Assembly: GCA_030248135.1 (NCBI GenBank)
Contig: JASANC010004923.1
Coordinates: 1-64,000, forward strand
Source: Theristus sp. LFF4_11
Taxonomy: Eukaryota; Nematoda; Chromadorea; Monhysterida; Xyalidae
Direction of reading: 5' to 3'
Length of the DNA: 64,000 bases
This document shows, piece after piece, positions 12,077 through 22,284 of the stretch. Made by a program: the position numbers and the translations under genes. The notes beneath the pieces are model-generated. The model did no database searches and was not told the DNA's origin. It worked only from the letters and a program-made list of their open reading frames with translations. Position 1 is the stretch's first letter; each line of letters opens with the position of its first letter.

Positions 12077-12388
12077 GCATTGTCGTGCGGGGCGGTTGTG
12101 TTGTTGACTGTAGTCTCTGGTCATGGAGCTTTCCGCAATAAAAATCAGGAATACCTGCGTCCTGCAGCACTTGTTTCATAATTTTGAAATTATGTAGGCT
12201 CCGAAATGCACCGCAAAAAATAATCTCAGCCAAATAGAGGACCCAAAAACAACCATGAGTAATCGCCACAATAAGACAAATACGGTAAGACACAGAAAGG
12301 TTCTCCAATCCACCAGTGTTTTTGAGCTATACAACAAAGACACAGTAGACTGTTGTTGGTGTTCGAACATTGCAAGGCAGCGCTGCCG
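12077..12388. other. Convergent intergenic spacer
   Basis: The 3' ends of the sulfotransferase (+) and aquaporin (-) genes face each other here. An AATAAA-type signal follows the sulfotransferase stop near 12138. No further gene was seen. Confidence 0.5.
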
Positions 12389-14095
12389 TTAGTCACGTTT
12401 CTTCGCGTCCGTTGTTGTCCAGTGTAGCAGCGCAGCTGCGGTGAGCCAGCCGATCGCGTTGTACAGCCAATAAGTGGTGAAGAACCAGAACGTGGACATG
12501 CCCGGGCAGCCGTACATACGGCCGAGTGCAATGATCGGATTCAAACCAGGAACCCCAATCATGTAAAGCGCTGAAAACGTAGACACACGCGCTTAAGGCC
12601 CGTTCATACTGACGTATGCTCCATGAAGGCACGTCTCCATGAACGGTAATATGCAAGAACGCAAGACCTAACGTGTCGTGCTGTGCCGTACATGCGTACG
12701 TCTGCATGAACGGCAGTATGCAATAACACGGGACCAAAAGTGATGGGACGTGCCGTGCCGTATACGCATACGTCAGTATGAACGGGCCTTTAGGCATGCC
12801 TGCGGTGGTCGGTAGAAAACGAAGATTTATGGTGTCTTTAGAAGTTGAAGTCCTCGTCTGAAGACAGTGAGTTAAAAAAAATGTCGCACAGCAAAAAACA
12901 AAAACGCACGCGCAAAAACATGTCTGCTTGCGACTGTGCGACATTAATGTGTTCTCTGTTATAAGCTTACATACTAGGACTACACAATTGCATGCAACTT
13001 CCAACAGTCAATTCCAAAGCCTACACACCGAATGACAACAGTGTTGCTGTTGATGACGCCGCCACATATCGTCTGTATTCGTTTTTCGCTCGACCGACAA
13101 AGAAGCGGATGAGAAAACAGCCGACCACTTCATACAGCGCCACATAGAAGTAGCTGATCTGCAAGAAAAAAGAGCAGTAAATGACGGTCGACATAGGGCA
13201 TTGAACTAAACTCTCAATGTCACGGTGAAACACAATTGACGAATCAACTAAAACTGAATAATGACCATGATGAACAATTAGAAACTTGCAAAATGAAAAA
13301 GCCCCCCGCAGGCGCGACCTTGTGTTTGATGACACATCTAAACGCCTTGTAGCCGGCCACGTGGTCCTTCATCAATCCCAGCCACCAGACCGCTCTGGTC
13401 ACGCGGAATGCCAGAAAAGCGCCGATCAGTTCAGCGGCAAAGAGCACGAAAAACGTGCGACTGTCGATTCGTTGGAAGGCGTAGTTCTCCAGCGTGACCA
13501 ACGGATTCACGGCAGCGCCACGGTTGACCATGATGTGAATGTAGACCAGCGACAACACGGCGAAGAAGAAGCCGAGCACACCGTAGTGCTTCGCGACATG
13601 CCCGTTCTCATAGACGCACGACACAACCTGTGCGCAAACTTAGTGAACTCGGGGCATGATGCTGATTGGCTATGTAAAAGTGGTGCAGCAGCAAGCCCAA
13701 TGGCATCAGTGACCATTATTAGCAGTGATCAGCAAAATACATTTTGCTGATGGGGATATACAAAATACATGTGGGGAAATCAGATGTCACACCCATTTTG
13801 CAATTGATTATTTTAGATAATGCTATTTCACCAGTAAACAAACAAGGTAAAAGCCGGTCAATTAGCTGTTTAGAGTTCAGACGTTTTGCTTGCAATGGAC
13901 AAAACGCATTCAGAAGAGACAGAAGGAAGCAAAATCTACCTGCACGGTGGCAATAACTTCAAACAGGAATTTCTGAAGCAACGAATTTGTTTCAGTCAGC
14001 AGCGCTGTCAGCTGCCGAGACAACTCAGCCAAGACGAGCACAATCAGGTAATACGCAATCGAGTAGGCGATCGGCTCAAACTCGGGTATCGCCAT
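12389..14095 (-). CDS. Aquaporin-11-like (unorthodox) aquaporin
   Basis: Exons (minus) 14095-13940, 13627-13319, 13158-13029 and 12570-12389 join in phase to about 258 residues, close to AQP11 length. The first half-repeat motif is RGAAVNPLVTLENY, so the first NPA box reads NPL. The second is VPGLNPIIALGRMYG, so the second box reads NPI. In both boxes the alanine is replaced. Hydrophobic segments flank both boxes (FFFAVLSLVYIHI; FFVLFAAELIGAFLAF; FWFFTTYWLYNAIGWLTAAAL). AQP11/12-type proteins sit largely in internal membranes and pass water, glycerol or hydrogen peroxide; the substrate here is unknown. The last intron holds a Harbinger-like MITE (12596-12789). The exon 2 donor is non-consensus (AAG|GTCGCG), which is the weakest point of the model. 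Confidence 0.8.
12596..12789. mobile_element. PIF/Harbinger-like MITE
   Basis: This 194-bp element is flanked by TTA direct repeats (12593-12595, 12790-12792). Its ends AGGCCCGTTCATACTGACGT are inverted at the right. The interior holds further inverted blocks around GTGCCGTAC-like sequence. A partial relative begins at 55467 (AAAGGCCCGTTCATACCAGA), and related sequence occupies the end of the window (63831-64000). Confidence 0.85.
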
Positions 14096-14646
14096 TTCCG
14101 CTGGAATTCACCGCACTTTTACGAACCTAATTTTGTATCCCTCGAAGGTTTTGAAAAAAACGATTCTTTCAATTTAACAAAATAATTCCGAACATCAACT
14201 CGGCCACGTCAGCGTATGTTTCTATAACAGAATTTTATAAACTAAAGTTGTGCACCGAGTGCGTTGCACGCGTGTTATTTTCAACATTATCATCAATGCC
14301 ACGCTCACTGGTGTTGGGTTGGTGTATCTGTGTGATGTTATAAATGGACAAAAGTTACGCATTCAAACCTTGTTGTTCTACCCAGTATGGCAGTGAAGCA
14401 TATATTTATTCTTGAGCACACTCGCGTGGCTGCTCTTTTTATTGATCCAGATTCAGCTGTGCGTGTTCATCATCTAGTTTTTATTTGATCTTCCGTAAAA
14501 TACAGTTTTTATTCAATAAAAGCCGATTTCCAGCGCACAACCATCACAAAGCACTTTCAAAACGATCGCAAATCACACCAACAGAAACGGCTGACTGTTT
14601 CAAACGAAACGAAAAAAGCACCGCAACAAGCAATCTCTCGGCAGTG
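14096..14646. other. Intergenic spacer (AQP promoter side, uS5m 3' side)
   Basis: Contains the upstream region of the minus-strand aquaporin gene and the 3' flank of the minus-strand uS5m gene. No additional coding exon was recognised. Confidence 0.45.
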
Positions 14647-17489
14647 TCATTGCTGCTGCGTCTGTTCATCTCTGTGCACGCCAGACAGTGCCAGTCCCAA
14701 TGGCATTGGCCGTTCGCCAGCGAGCACCTGCTGCGAGTAGCGTTCGCCCCACGCCCAGCGCTCCTTGCGCGTCCATCGCGGGATGACGCAGTCGCGCATG
14801 AGCGCAACCTGCGGCCAAACAACACACAACACGGATCAAGTGCGAAGCAGAATAATGATACACACGGCCACGGCCACAAGCGCACCACGGCGCCGCAGTT
14901 GACATCACCTATGCGGTGCGCCGAGCTGCCGAATCAACTCCACCAGCACACGAGGCCGCCGCGTTCATGCAGCGGTGACCAACGCCGTGCAAAGCGAACC
15001 TTAACGTTCTGCTCGTTCCTGTACGGATGCCTCCAGTACTGGCGCCATCGCTCCCGATCGTTCGCCCTCGGGTCGCCGTGAATGTCGAACGGTGAGCGCA
15101 TTTCGAGGTCGCGTTGCATCGCGAGTCTGCGTTTCACGTTGCCGTCGGGTGCGCGTGCGAGTGGTGTGCGTCCACGCCCGTGCAGTTGGTCGACGTCCAG
15201 AATCTGCAGAGCAGTTTTGTTTTTGTTTTTTGGTTCGCTCGACCCGTGGGGGACCATGGTATACACCTGGCGAAACCGCACACTGCCAGCATTATGTATT
15301 CAGAATTTGAAATGCCGGTGTCAGAAATGTGTATATTTGTAGAGTTTATTGCTATAAGTAGTACCGGTCTGAAGACTGTGCTCTCTGTGACCAACGCGCA
15401 ATGTTTGCGTTAATGTGCACGTCTTGTGTTTGGTTGTAACTCTCTGCAGCATTACTGTATTAAAAACAGAGTGAATCGCCTTCAGACGGTGTCTGTTCTA
15501 CAATGTTGATTGGGTGTGTCACACAGGACACAGATACAGCCAATCAGCACTGCCTGTACCTCATCCGGTTCGATTTCATCCAGTGTTCTCAGCGGCGCAT
15601 TTATGGGGCGTGCGACGATGCGCGGGTAGTACTGACGATATGGGTCCATCTCGACAACCAGGAGACGTTCACGCTCCGCAAGTTGCTGGAACAGAAAGAA
15701 AACGGCTGAAAAAAATGAAAAGACGTTTCAAAGTTAACAAATGAACAAACGAACACGCCTGATAAGTTTCTTGATTGGTCAATCCGGCGAAAAACGCGCG
15801 CGTCATCGCTTGCACGTTGCTGACACCGCCGTCCAGTTTGATGTACAGGTCTTTGATGCCAATCAGCTGGCAAATCGCCTGCAACAAATCCAATCAATAA
15901 AATTGGCGTTGTATAAAAAAGAAAAAAATCCAAATGAAAAAAAAACATTCACCTTTAACGCGCGATGCATCACAAGACCGTAGTTCTTTGGCATCCGCTG
16001 CACGAACAAACGTGTGTGCTTTTGTTCGGCGTAGAAATCCTGAGTTTCGATTGATAAAGCGAAACTACAAATATCGTCTTTTGGATCTCAAAACAAACGA
16101 AACCAAACACACGTGAAAAACGGTGCGATCCTCAAGCCGCTCGAAGTGACAGAGTCGTTTGATTGCTTTGTCTCTGGCCATTCGTGTCGCCAGCACCAAC
16201 GACTGCGGATGCTTGGCGCCTGCAAAGCCGCACAGACCTTGCCCGTTGCCAACGACCACCCACGAACTGAAACAAGCATGATTCAAGCAGTGAACACGTT
16301 GCCATCCAAAACGCAATTCCACTTTCTCGCCCAATAACTACTGCTCAGCCGTCTGAGCGACCGTTCGCCAATCGAAGGCTGTCAGACAACGTCGCTCACA
16401 TGCAGCCTTGTTGCAAATTGGGGCACCTTGCCGCAGTGACAGCAAAACTAGTGGGAAACACAACAAGACAAATAAATCGAAACAAAACGTGACACACACA
16501 CGAGGCACCTGAATCTGAGAATGCGCCCCCTCGTTTTCATGGTGCCCACTCGTTTTGCCTCGAGACAAACGCTTTCGAAACCTTCCACGGGCACCATTTG
16601 TCTCGTGATGGCATCCACTGTCAGTGGGTTACCGAGACGCCGCCCAGGCAGTCTCGTGTCCACCCAACCGCGCACCAACGGATGCAACTTCTCACGCTTG
16701 ATATTCTTGCTGAAACAAAGAGGAGAAATCGTTTTTGAGACGTTCACAACTCCAACAAATACACTGCACAAGTAAAACATTGCCTGAAACAAATCACTGT
16801 GCGGAATGTGCGGAGAGGAGACAGCAAGATCGTCGAAGCTGGAAAACTCACCCAAAGTCTTCTTCGTCTCGAAAATCATGCAGTTTCTTGACGTAATCCA
16901 CTTCGGGTGGAAGAATCTTCGGTGCACGAACGACGGCGCGCTTTGTGTTGCTGACACCGACCGTTTCGCCAGTTGTTTCCAACAGCGGCAGCGTCAAACC
17001 AGGAAGTGCCGTGTTGATGCGGCCTGTACGGTTTTTTTTTTGCTCAGTGGATTTATGAACAGTTTTTACACGACATTATAACATAACATGGAAAAGTGAC
17101 AAGTCGAAAAAACCAAAATCGAGAATATGTGAATAGGCACGAACCGACGCCAATCTGTTGGTGTCGATTGAGATCCATGAAACGAATGCGCGGTTTGGTG
17201 CCTTTTTTGATGGCATACTGACTTCGTGACGTTGCCGACTTCCAAAGATCAACGGCGGCACCTGAAAATTGTCTTTTGAACTTGATTTCACCGAAAAAAG
17301 TGAACTAACTGACAAAGAAAGTTTGTTGAAAGTTAAAAGAAAGGTGAAAGAAAAAAAACACAACTGACGCCTGTTAAAGAAGCCAACTGCTTGACGTTTT
17401 GGCACGAGCAGCACTGAAGAACCCCCACAACAACATTTGAGAATCGATGATTTTGTCGGCAAACTGCTCAGACGTGGTGAGATGGACAT
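14647..17489 (-). CDS. MRPS5: Mitochondrial small-subunit ribosomal protein uS5m
   Basis: Ten exons (minus): 17489-17369, 17261-17145, 17023-16852, 16709-16509, 16266-16113, 16039-15953, 15878-15759, 15685-15560, 15203-15000 and 14808-14647, totalling about 487 residues. The N-terminus is basic and Ser-rich like a mitochondrial presequence. LWKSATSRSQYAIKKG and DLNRHQQIGVG match the metazoan N-terminal extension. The S5 double-stranded-RNA-binding fold is seen at GFESVCLEAKRVGTMKTRGR, then VVVGNGQGLCGFAGAKH. The C-terminal domain contains AICQLIGIKDLYIKL and FFAGLTNQETYQ followed by LVVEMDPY. It builds the mRNA-entry and decoding side of the mitoribosome. The exon ending at 15759 appears to use a GC donor (CAG|GCGTGT). 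The C-terminus is somewhat longer than in mammals. Confidence 0.92.
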
Positions 17490-17796
17490 CGTTCAAGTTT
17501 CAAAGATCTTCAATTTTATTTTTGATTTCACTCAAATATGAAGGGACATCGAGAATTGCCTCACGTTGCAGAAATGGCCGCGGACGACGTCGCGTCGCTG
17601 TTGTTTTTTTTGTTATGCCACCACACCACAGAACACAGTCACTCACAGCCACGGCACACAACACCGAAAAAAAATTTCATCGCAAAATTTTCCCATTTAT
17701 TTAAATCGAATTGAGTTTTCTTTTTATCGCGCAAGTGTAGCGTAGCGTATTTTTCGGGTAGCGTGTGGGCCAGGTGGCCCGCTTACCCTGAACGCT

Positions 17797-18001
17797 TAAC
17801 CTAAGCGAAGCCTTTTTCAGCCGAACTCTCAAGTTATAGGCAATCCGCTGATTGGTTATATGGTCACCACGTGATGATTGCTTTCTGTGCAGACATTGCT
17901 GTGGAGACGGAGTCTGTCCTCCACAGAAAGCATAAAGCATGCATCACGTACCGACCACCAACCAATCAGCTGATAGCCGACGTTTTCTTGAGTTCGACTG
18001 T
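17797..18001. mobile_element. Mariner-like MITE of the AATCAGCTGATTGG family, copy 1
   Basis: Begins CAGCCGAACTCTCAAGTTAT near 17818 and ends with the inverted GAGTTCGACTG near 18001, with inner inverted blocks around AATC(A/C)GCTGATTGG and TTTCTGTGCAG. The adjacent 17797-17816 contains the reverse complement of AAAAAGGCTTCGCTTAGG, the core motif also seen in Helitron 1 and the foldback MITEs. Further copies: 18058-18110 plus 21525-21643 (split), about 55311-55466, about 56366-56542 and 58156-58345. Confidence 0.65.
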
Positions 18002-18180
18002 CGAGGGTCGAATGACGAAAAAAGGCATCAAGTACTGCAATCAAATGATTGAAAATACAGCCGAACTCTAAATTATGGGGAATCAGCTGATTCGTTGGTG
18101 GTTAGAGTATGTGGCCTTCAGCTTGTGTCTTTGTTGGTTGGGTAAATTCACGGGCAAACCTTGCCTTTCCCAGTGTCCAG

Positions 18181-21100
18181 CAGTAGCGAAAGCGGGACCT
18201 CGGGTGAGGGGGGGGGTGTTTGCCTAATTTTAGAGGGGGGGGGTCAGGTTAAGGTGCCTTCTCGGTGAGGGGGGGGGTGCACGGGCAGCAAATTTTCCTG
18301 AGGGGGGGTGCACTGGCAGAAAAATTTTTGCTCTGAAAATTCGATTTATGGCATAATTTTTTGAAAGTTCAAACCAAATTTTCTTCCCAACTTCTTTGTG
18401 TGCTTAGGTAAATGTCATTATTTGGTCATTTTGACCGACGTACTCCATGTTTTTCGATTTGGATGACTTCTAGAGTCAATTTTTAGCGTTGAAATGACTT
18501 AACTGAATTGAAATATCGTTTCAGAAATCGTTTTCTTGCAACTTAGAACATGTTTTTCAGTCGGTAGGCCATGAGATGAACATGATATCTTGTTGATTGG
18601 CGTATGTTATTATAGGTCTACAATGGAGTTGTGCGATATATTGTTAAACAATTTGAGCGGAGATGTTGGTTAATACCACATCACACGACCGTTTTTCAGA
18701 TACCCGATAACATGGCCACATGTTAAAACTTGCGTGCTGAGCTAAACTAACGTGTTAAACTTGCGTCTGTCAGTTGCCCGCAACGTGATCGCGAAATCAT
18801 GGTACGTGTTTTCGATACGATGATTTGAAGAGTGGGCTCTCGCCATGTGGCAGATAGCATAGCTGGTTGAACCTGAAAGTAAGTGTCTGGGGGGGGGGGC
18901 GACCGGGTCGACAGGGGTTGCCGACTTTGCTACAGCAAACAGGAATTTTTGAACACAGTCAAATTTTGGTAATTTTCAAAAGAGGAACCACTAAGAACGG
19001 TTCAATATTCAAGTACACGTGAAAAATTGCCCTGTTTTACTGTTGAAAATGCAACTTTCCCTCTATGAAATGGACATAATTTCAATGAAACACGATTTTC
19101 GCTCTTATAGTTTCCCGGATCGTTCTGAAAATAGTCTAGATGAACTCAGCTCGACGAGACGCGTCGAACGAACCTAACTTGTAAAAAAAATTTAAAAAAA
19201 AAATTTTTTTAATTAAAAAAAAAATCCGGATTTTTTTTTCCCCTAACCCTAGGTGCACGGGATCGCACGGGTAATACCAAATTTTTGCCTTAGAAAAACA
19301 CAGAAATTCTTGTAAAATACAGAATATTTTGTGCAAACAAGCTGCTTGTTTGGTCAGAAACAACAAAATCTATGTAGGGACAGACACAAACGTCAAGAAA
19401 AATGCAAAAATTACGGTATTTTTGGAAAAAATTGAGATGAGATTGACCACCGTGAGGGGGGCAGGGTTAGGGAAAAAAAAATCCGGATTTTTTTTTAAAT
19501 TAAAAAAAAATTTTTTTTTTTTAAATTTTTTTTTACAAGTTAGGTTCGTTCGAAGCGTCTCGTCGAGCTGAGTTCATCTAGACTATTTTCAGAACGATCC
19601 GGGAAACTATAAGAGCGAAAATCGTGTTTTATTGAAATTATGTCCATTTCATAGAGGGAAAGTTGCATTTTCAACAGTAAAACAGGGCAATTTTTCACGT
19701 GTACTTGAATATTGAACCGTTCTTAGTGGTTCCTCTTTAGAAAATTACCAAAATTTGACTGTGTTCAAAAATTCCTGTTTGCTGTAGCTAAGTCGGCAAC
19801 CCCTGTCGACCCGGTCGCCCCCCCCCCAAGACACTTACTTTCAGGTTCAACCAGCTATGCTATCTGCCACATGGCGAGAGCCCACTCTTCAAATCATCGT
19901 ATCGAAAACACGTACCATGATTTCGCGATCACGTTGCGGGCAACTGACAGACGCAAGTTTAACACGTTAGTTTAGCTCAGCACGCAAGTTTTAACATGTG
20001 GCCATGTTATCGGGTATCTGAAAAACGGTCGTGTGATGTGGTATTAACCAACATCTCCGCTCAAATTGTTTAACAATATATCGCACAACTCCATTGTAGA
20101 CCTATAACATACGCCAATCAACAAGATATCATGTTCATCTCATGGCCTACCGACTGAAAAACATGTTCTAAGTTGCAAGAAAACGATTTCTGAAACGATA
20201 TTTCAATTCAGTTAAGTCATTTCAACGCTAAAAATTGACTCTAGAAGTCATCCAAATCGAAAAACATGGAGTACGTCGGTCAAAATGACCAAATAATGAC
20301 ATTTACCTAAGCACACAAAGAAGTTGGGAAGAAAATTTGGTTTGAACTTTCAAAAAATTATGCCATAAATCGAATTTTCAGAGCAAAGTAGAAGAAAAAA
20401 TTTTCAAATTTTTTTTTAAGTTTGAAAAAAAAATCCAAATTTTTTTAAAAAAAAACGAAAAAAAAATAAAAAAAAAATTTTTTCAAAGCCCCTAACCCTA
20501 AGGGGGGGGTGCGATCCCGTGTTTTCTCGCGGAGGGGGGTGGGGGGGAGTCTAGTACCCGTGTCGAGGTAAAGGGGGGGAGGGGGGGTACACGGGTATCT
20601 GCCCGTGCACGGGCAGGATTTTCGGCTGAGGGGGGGTGGGTGGACCCCCCTAGGGTTGTTAAACAAAAATGAAAATTTTTTTTTTTTAAAAAGTGATTAA
20701 AAAAAACAAAAATGCCGATTTTTTTAAAAAAAAAATTCGAAAAATTTTCCTCTAATATGCTCTGAAAACCTCAATTTTGGCACAATTTTTCGAAAGTTCA
20801 ACAAAAATTTTCTTTGATTATACCTCGTAAAACCTTTAGCAGTCGATTTTGGGCCGTTTTACCGACTGATTTTAGGCTTCGACAACATCTGCGATGAAGT
20901 TTTTGAGCGTCCCAAAGCTTAGCCTACCATTTCCGATGCAGATAAGGTGACGATTCGCATCGCAGAGCGTCCGATTGCGCTCGCTGCTCCGTTTGCAAGC
21001 GCTACGTTGTCTGGTTGCTGCTTCGTGTCGTGTCGTCGCGACACCATCAGAAGAATTGATCGAATTTCAAGGCGGTATGTTTGTCTTCACTTTAGCATTA

Positions 21101-21404
21101 GCTTAGCTGGGGACAATTAGTGACGTTTTGGAGGTCAAAACACAAGAAGAGGCATGGTGACGGTTTGGAAAAGGGGTAATTGAGGTCACCAAAACAAAAT
21201 CTGCAAAGGTCCGCCATACGGGAGTCATTCGGGAGGCGCTTGCATATCATATGTGGTTCTTCGGACTCCCTGATTGATTTAGCACAACTTTGATTTTTGA
21301 AATTTTTTTTTTTTTAAATTTAAAAAAAAAACAAAAATGACGATTTTTGTTTTTTTTAACAACCCTAGACCCCCCCACGCCCCCCCCCCGCACTTTCGCT
21401 ACTG
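18181..21404. mobile_element. hAT-like palindromic (foldback) element
   Basis: It is flanked by identical 8-bp duplications GTGTCCAG (18173-18180 and 21405-21412). Ends are CAGTAGCGAAAGCGGG at the left and, inverted, CAGTAGCGAAAGTGCGGG at the right, the CAG...CTG form and TSD length of hAT elements. No transposase frame is present. The interior contains a giant inverted repeat (arms 18327-19250 and 19463-20387). G-rich runs lie at both sides (18205-18310, 20500-20660) and about 1 kb of non-palindromic sequence lies on the right (20660-21400). Confidence 0.9.
18327..20387. repeat. Giant inverted repeat, arms about 925 bp
   Basis: The left arm 18327-19250 and right arm 19463-20387 read as reverse complements with only scattered differences and are separated by 212 bp. 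Both arms end inward at CCCTAACCCT / AGGGTTAGGG next to A/T runs. The near-identity implies recent origin or gene conversion. A transcript across it would fold into a long hairpin. Confidence 0.9.
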
Positions 21405-22284
21405 GTGTCCAGTGATATAGTATTTTTTTTGAATTTTTGTTATTATGCTATTTACTCACCATGTGTTTTGCTGGTGGTACTGCGTGTTGAATAAAAGTTG
21501 AAGTTGAAAAGTTGAAGTTGTTACGGTATGCATGCTTTCTGTGCAAACCAAACTCCGCGCCGACAGCAATGCCTGCACAGAAAACTTGTGACGTGTGACC
21601 ACCAACCAATCAACTGATTCCCTATAATTTAGAGTTCAACTGCAAGTGATTCAAACTCAAACGTTGGTCGAATTGGTTTGCATGTTATTATGTTGTAATG
21701 GAAATGGCTTTTTGGAGTTTGGTATACAGTTTGGTGTCGGGGTGTTTGGTTGTAACGACATAAAGACTAAGCTAAACTACTTCTACCAGTTCTATAAATG
21801 CGGCGATGTGTCAAAATATGCGCAGTTTCTTTATTTAACTGTTTGTTGGTCTACGTGGAGGGGAGCCACATTTGAGGCATTTGTTCGGAAGTTTTTGAGT
21901 TGAAAGGAGAAGCACACTCTCGATCTCGACCGGTTTGGCTCAAACAAGAATAAATTTTTATGTTATGCGCATGTCGGTTCAATTGAACAAGAAACTTCAA
22001 TGTTCTTGTACGGTACCTGTTGCTGCATATGTTGTTGCCTGTTTCTGGCATCTCTTCCGTTTTCTAAATTATTCACAACGAACGTTGTTTTTCAATTCGG
22101 ATAGCGTTTTTTCCCTTTCTTTCTGAGAAATCGATTTGATTTCATTTTATTTGATTTTGTCACTGTGCTTCACTGCAGGTTTCACGACATAAAAACAGTT
22201 CGACCACAGCTACGCCTACGCCGCATCTCTGTTTCATTCTTCTCCACCTCCACTTTATTCACAATTCTCACAATAAACGTGAGG

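Larger units (their letters stand above)
17490..22284. other. Repeat-dominated intergenic region
   Basis: It contains the MITE at 17797-18001, a mariner-like MITE left half (18058-18110), the hAT-like element, and the MITE right half (21525-21643). Between 21644 and 22284 lies single-copy-looking upstream DNA of the next gene. Open frames here, including the Pro-rich one at 20445-20666, arise from G-runs or AT-rich sequence and are not supported as genes. Confidence 0.6.

Noticed and set aside
14544..14888. 114-codon minus frame overlapping the uS5m end
   Set aside because: Out-of-frame shadow of the last uS5m exon (14808-14647).
19241..19472. CCCTAACCCT / AGGGTTAGGG as telomeric repeat
   Set aside because: Only about 1.5 units on each side and part of the inverted arms of the hAT-like element; no array.
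20445..20666. Pro-rich 73-codon frame
   Set aside because: Produced by G-runs inside the hAT-like element, on the complementary strand; no start context or splice support.
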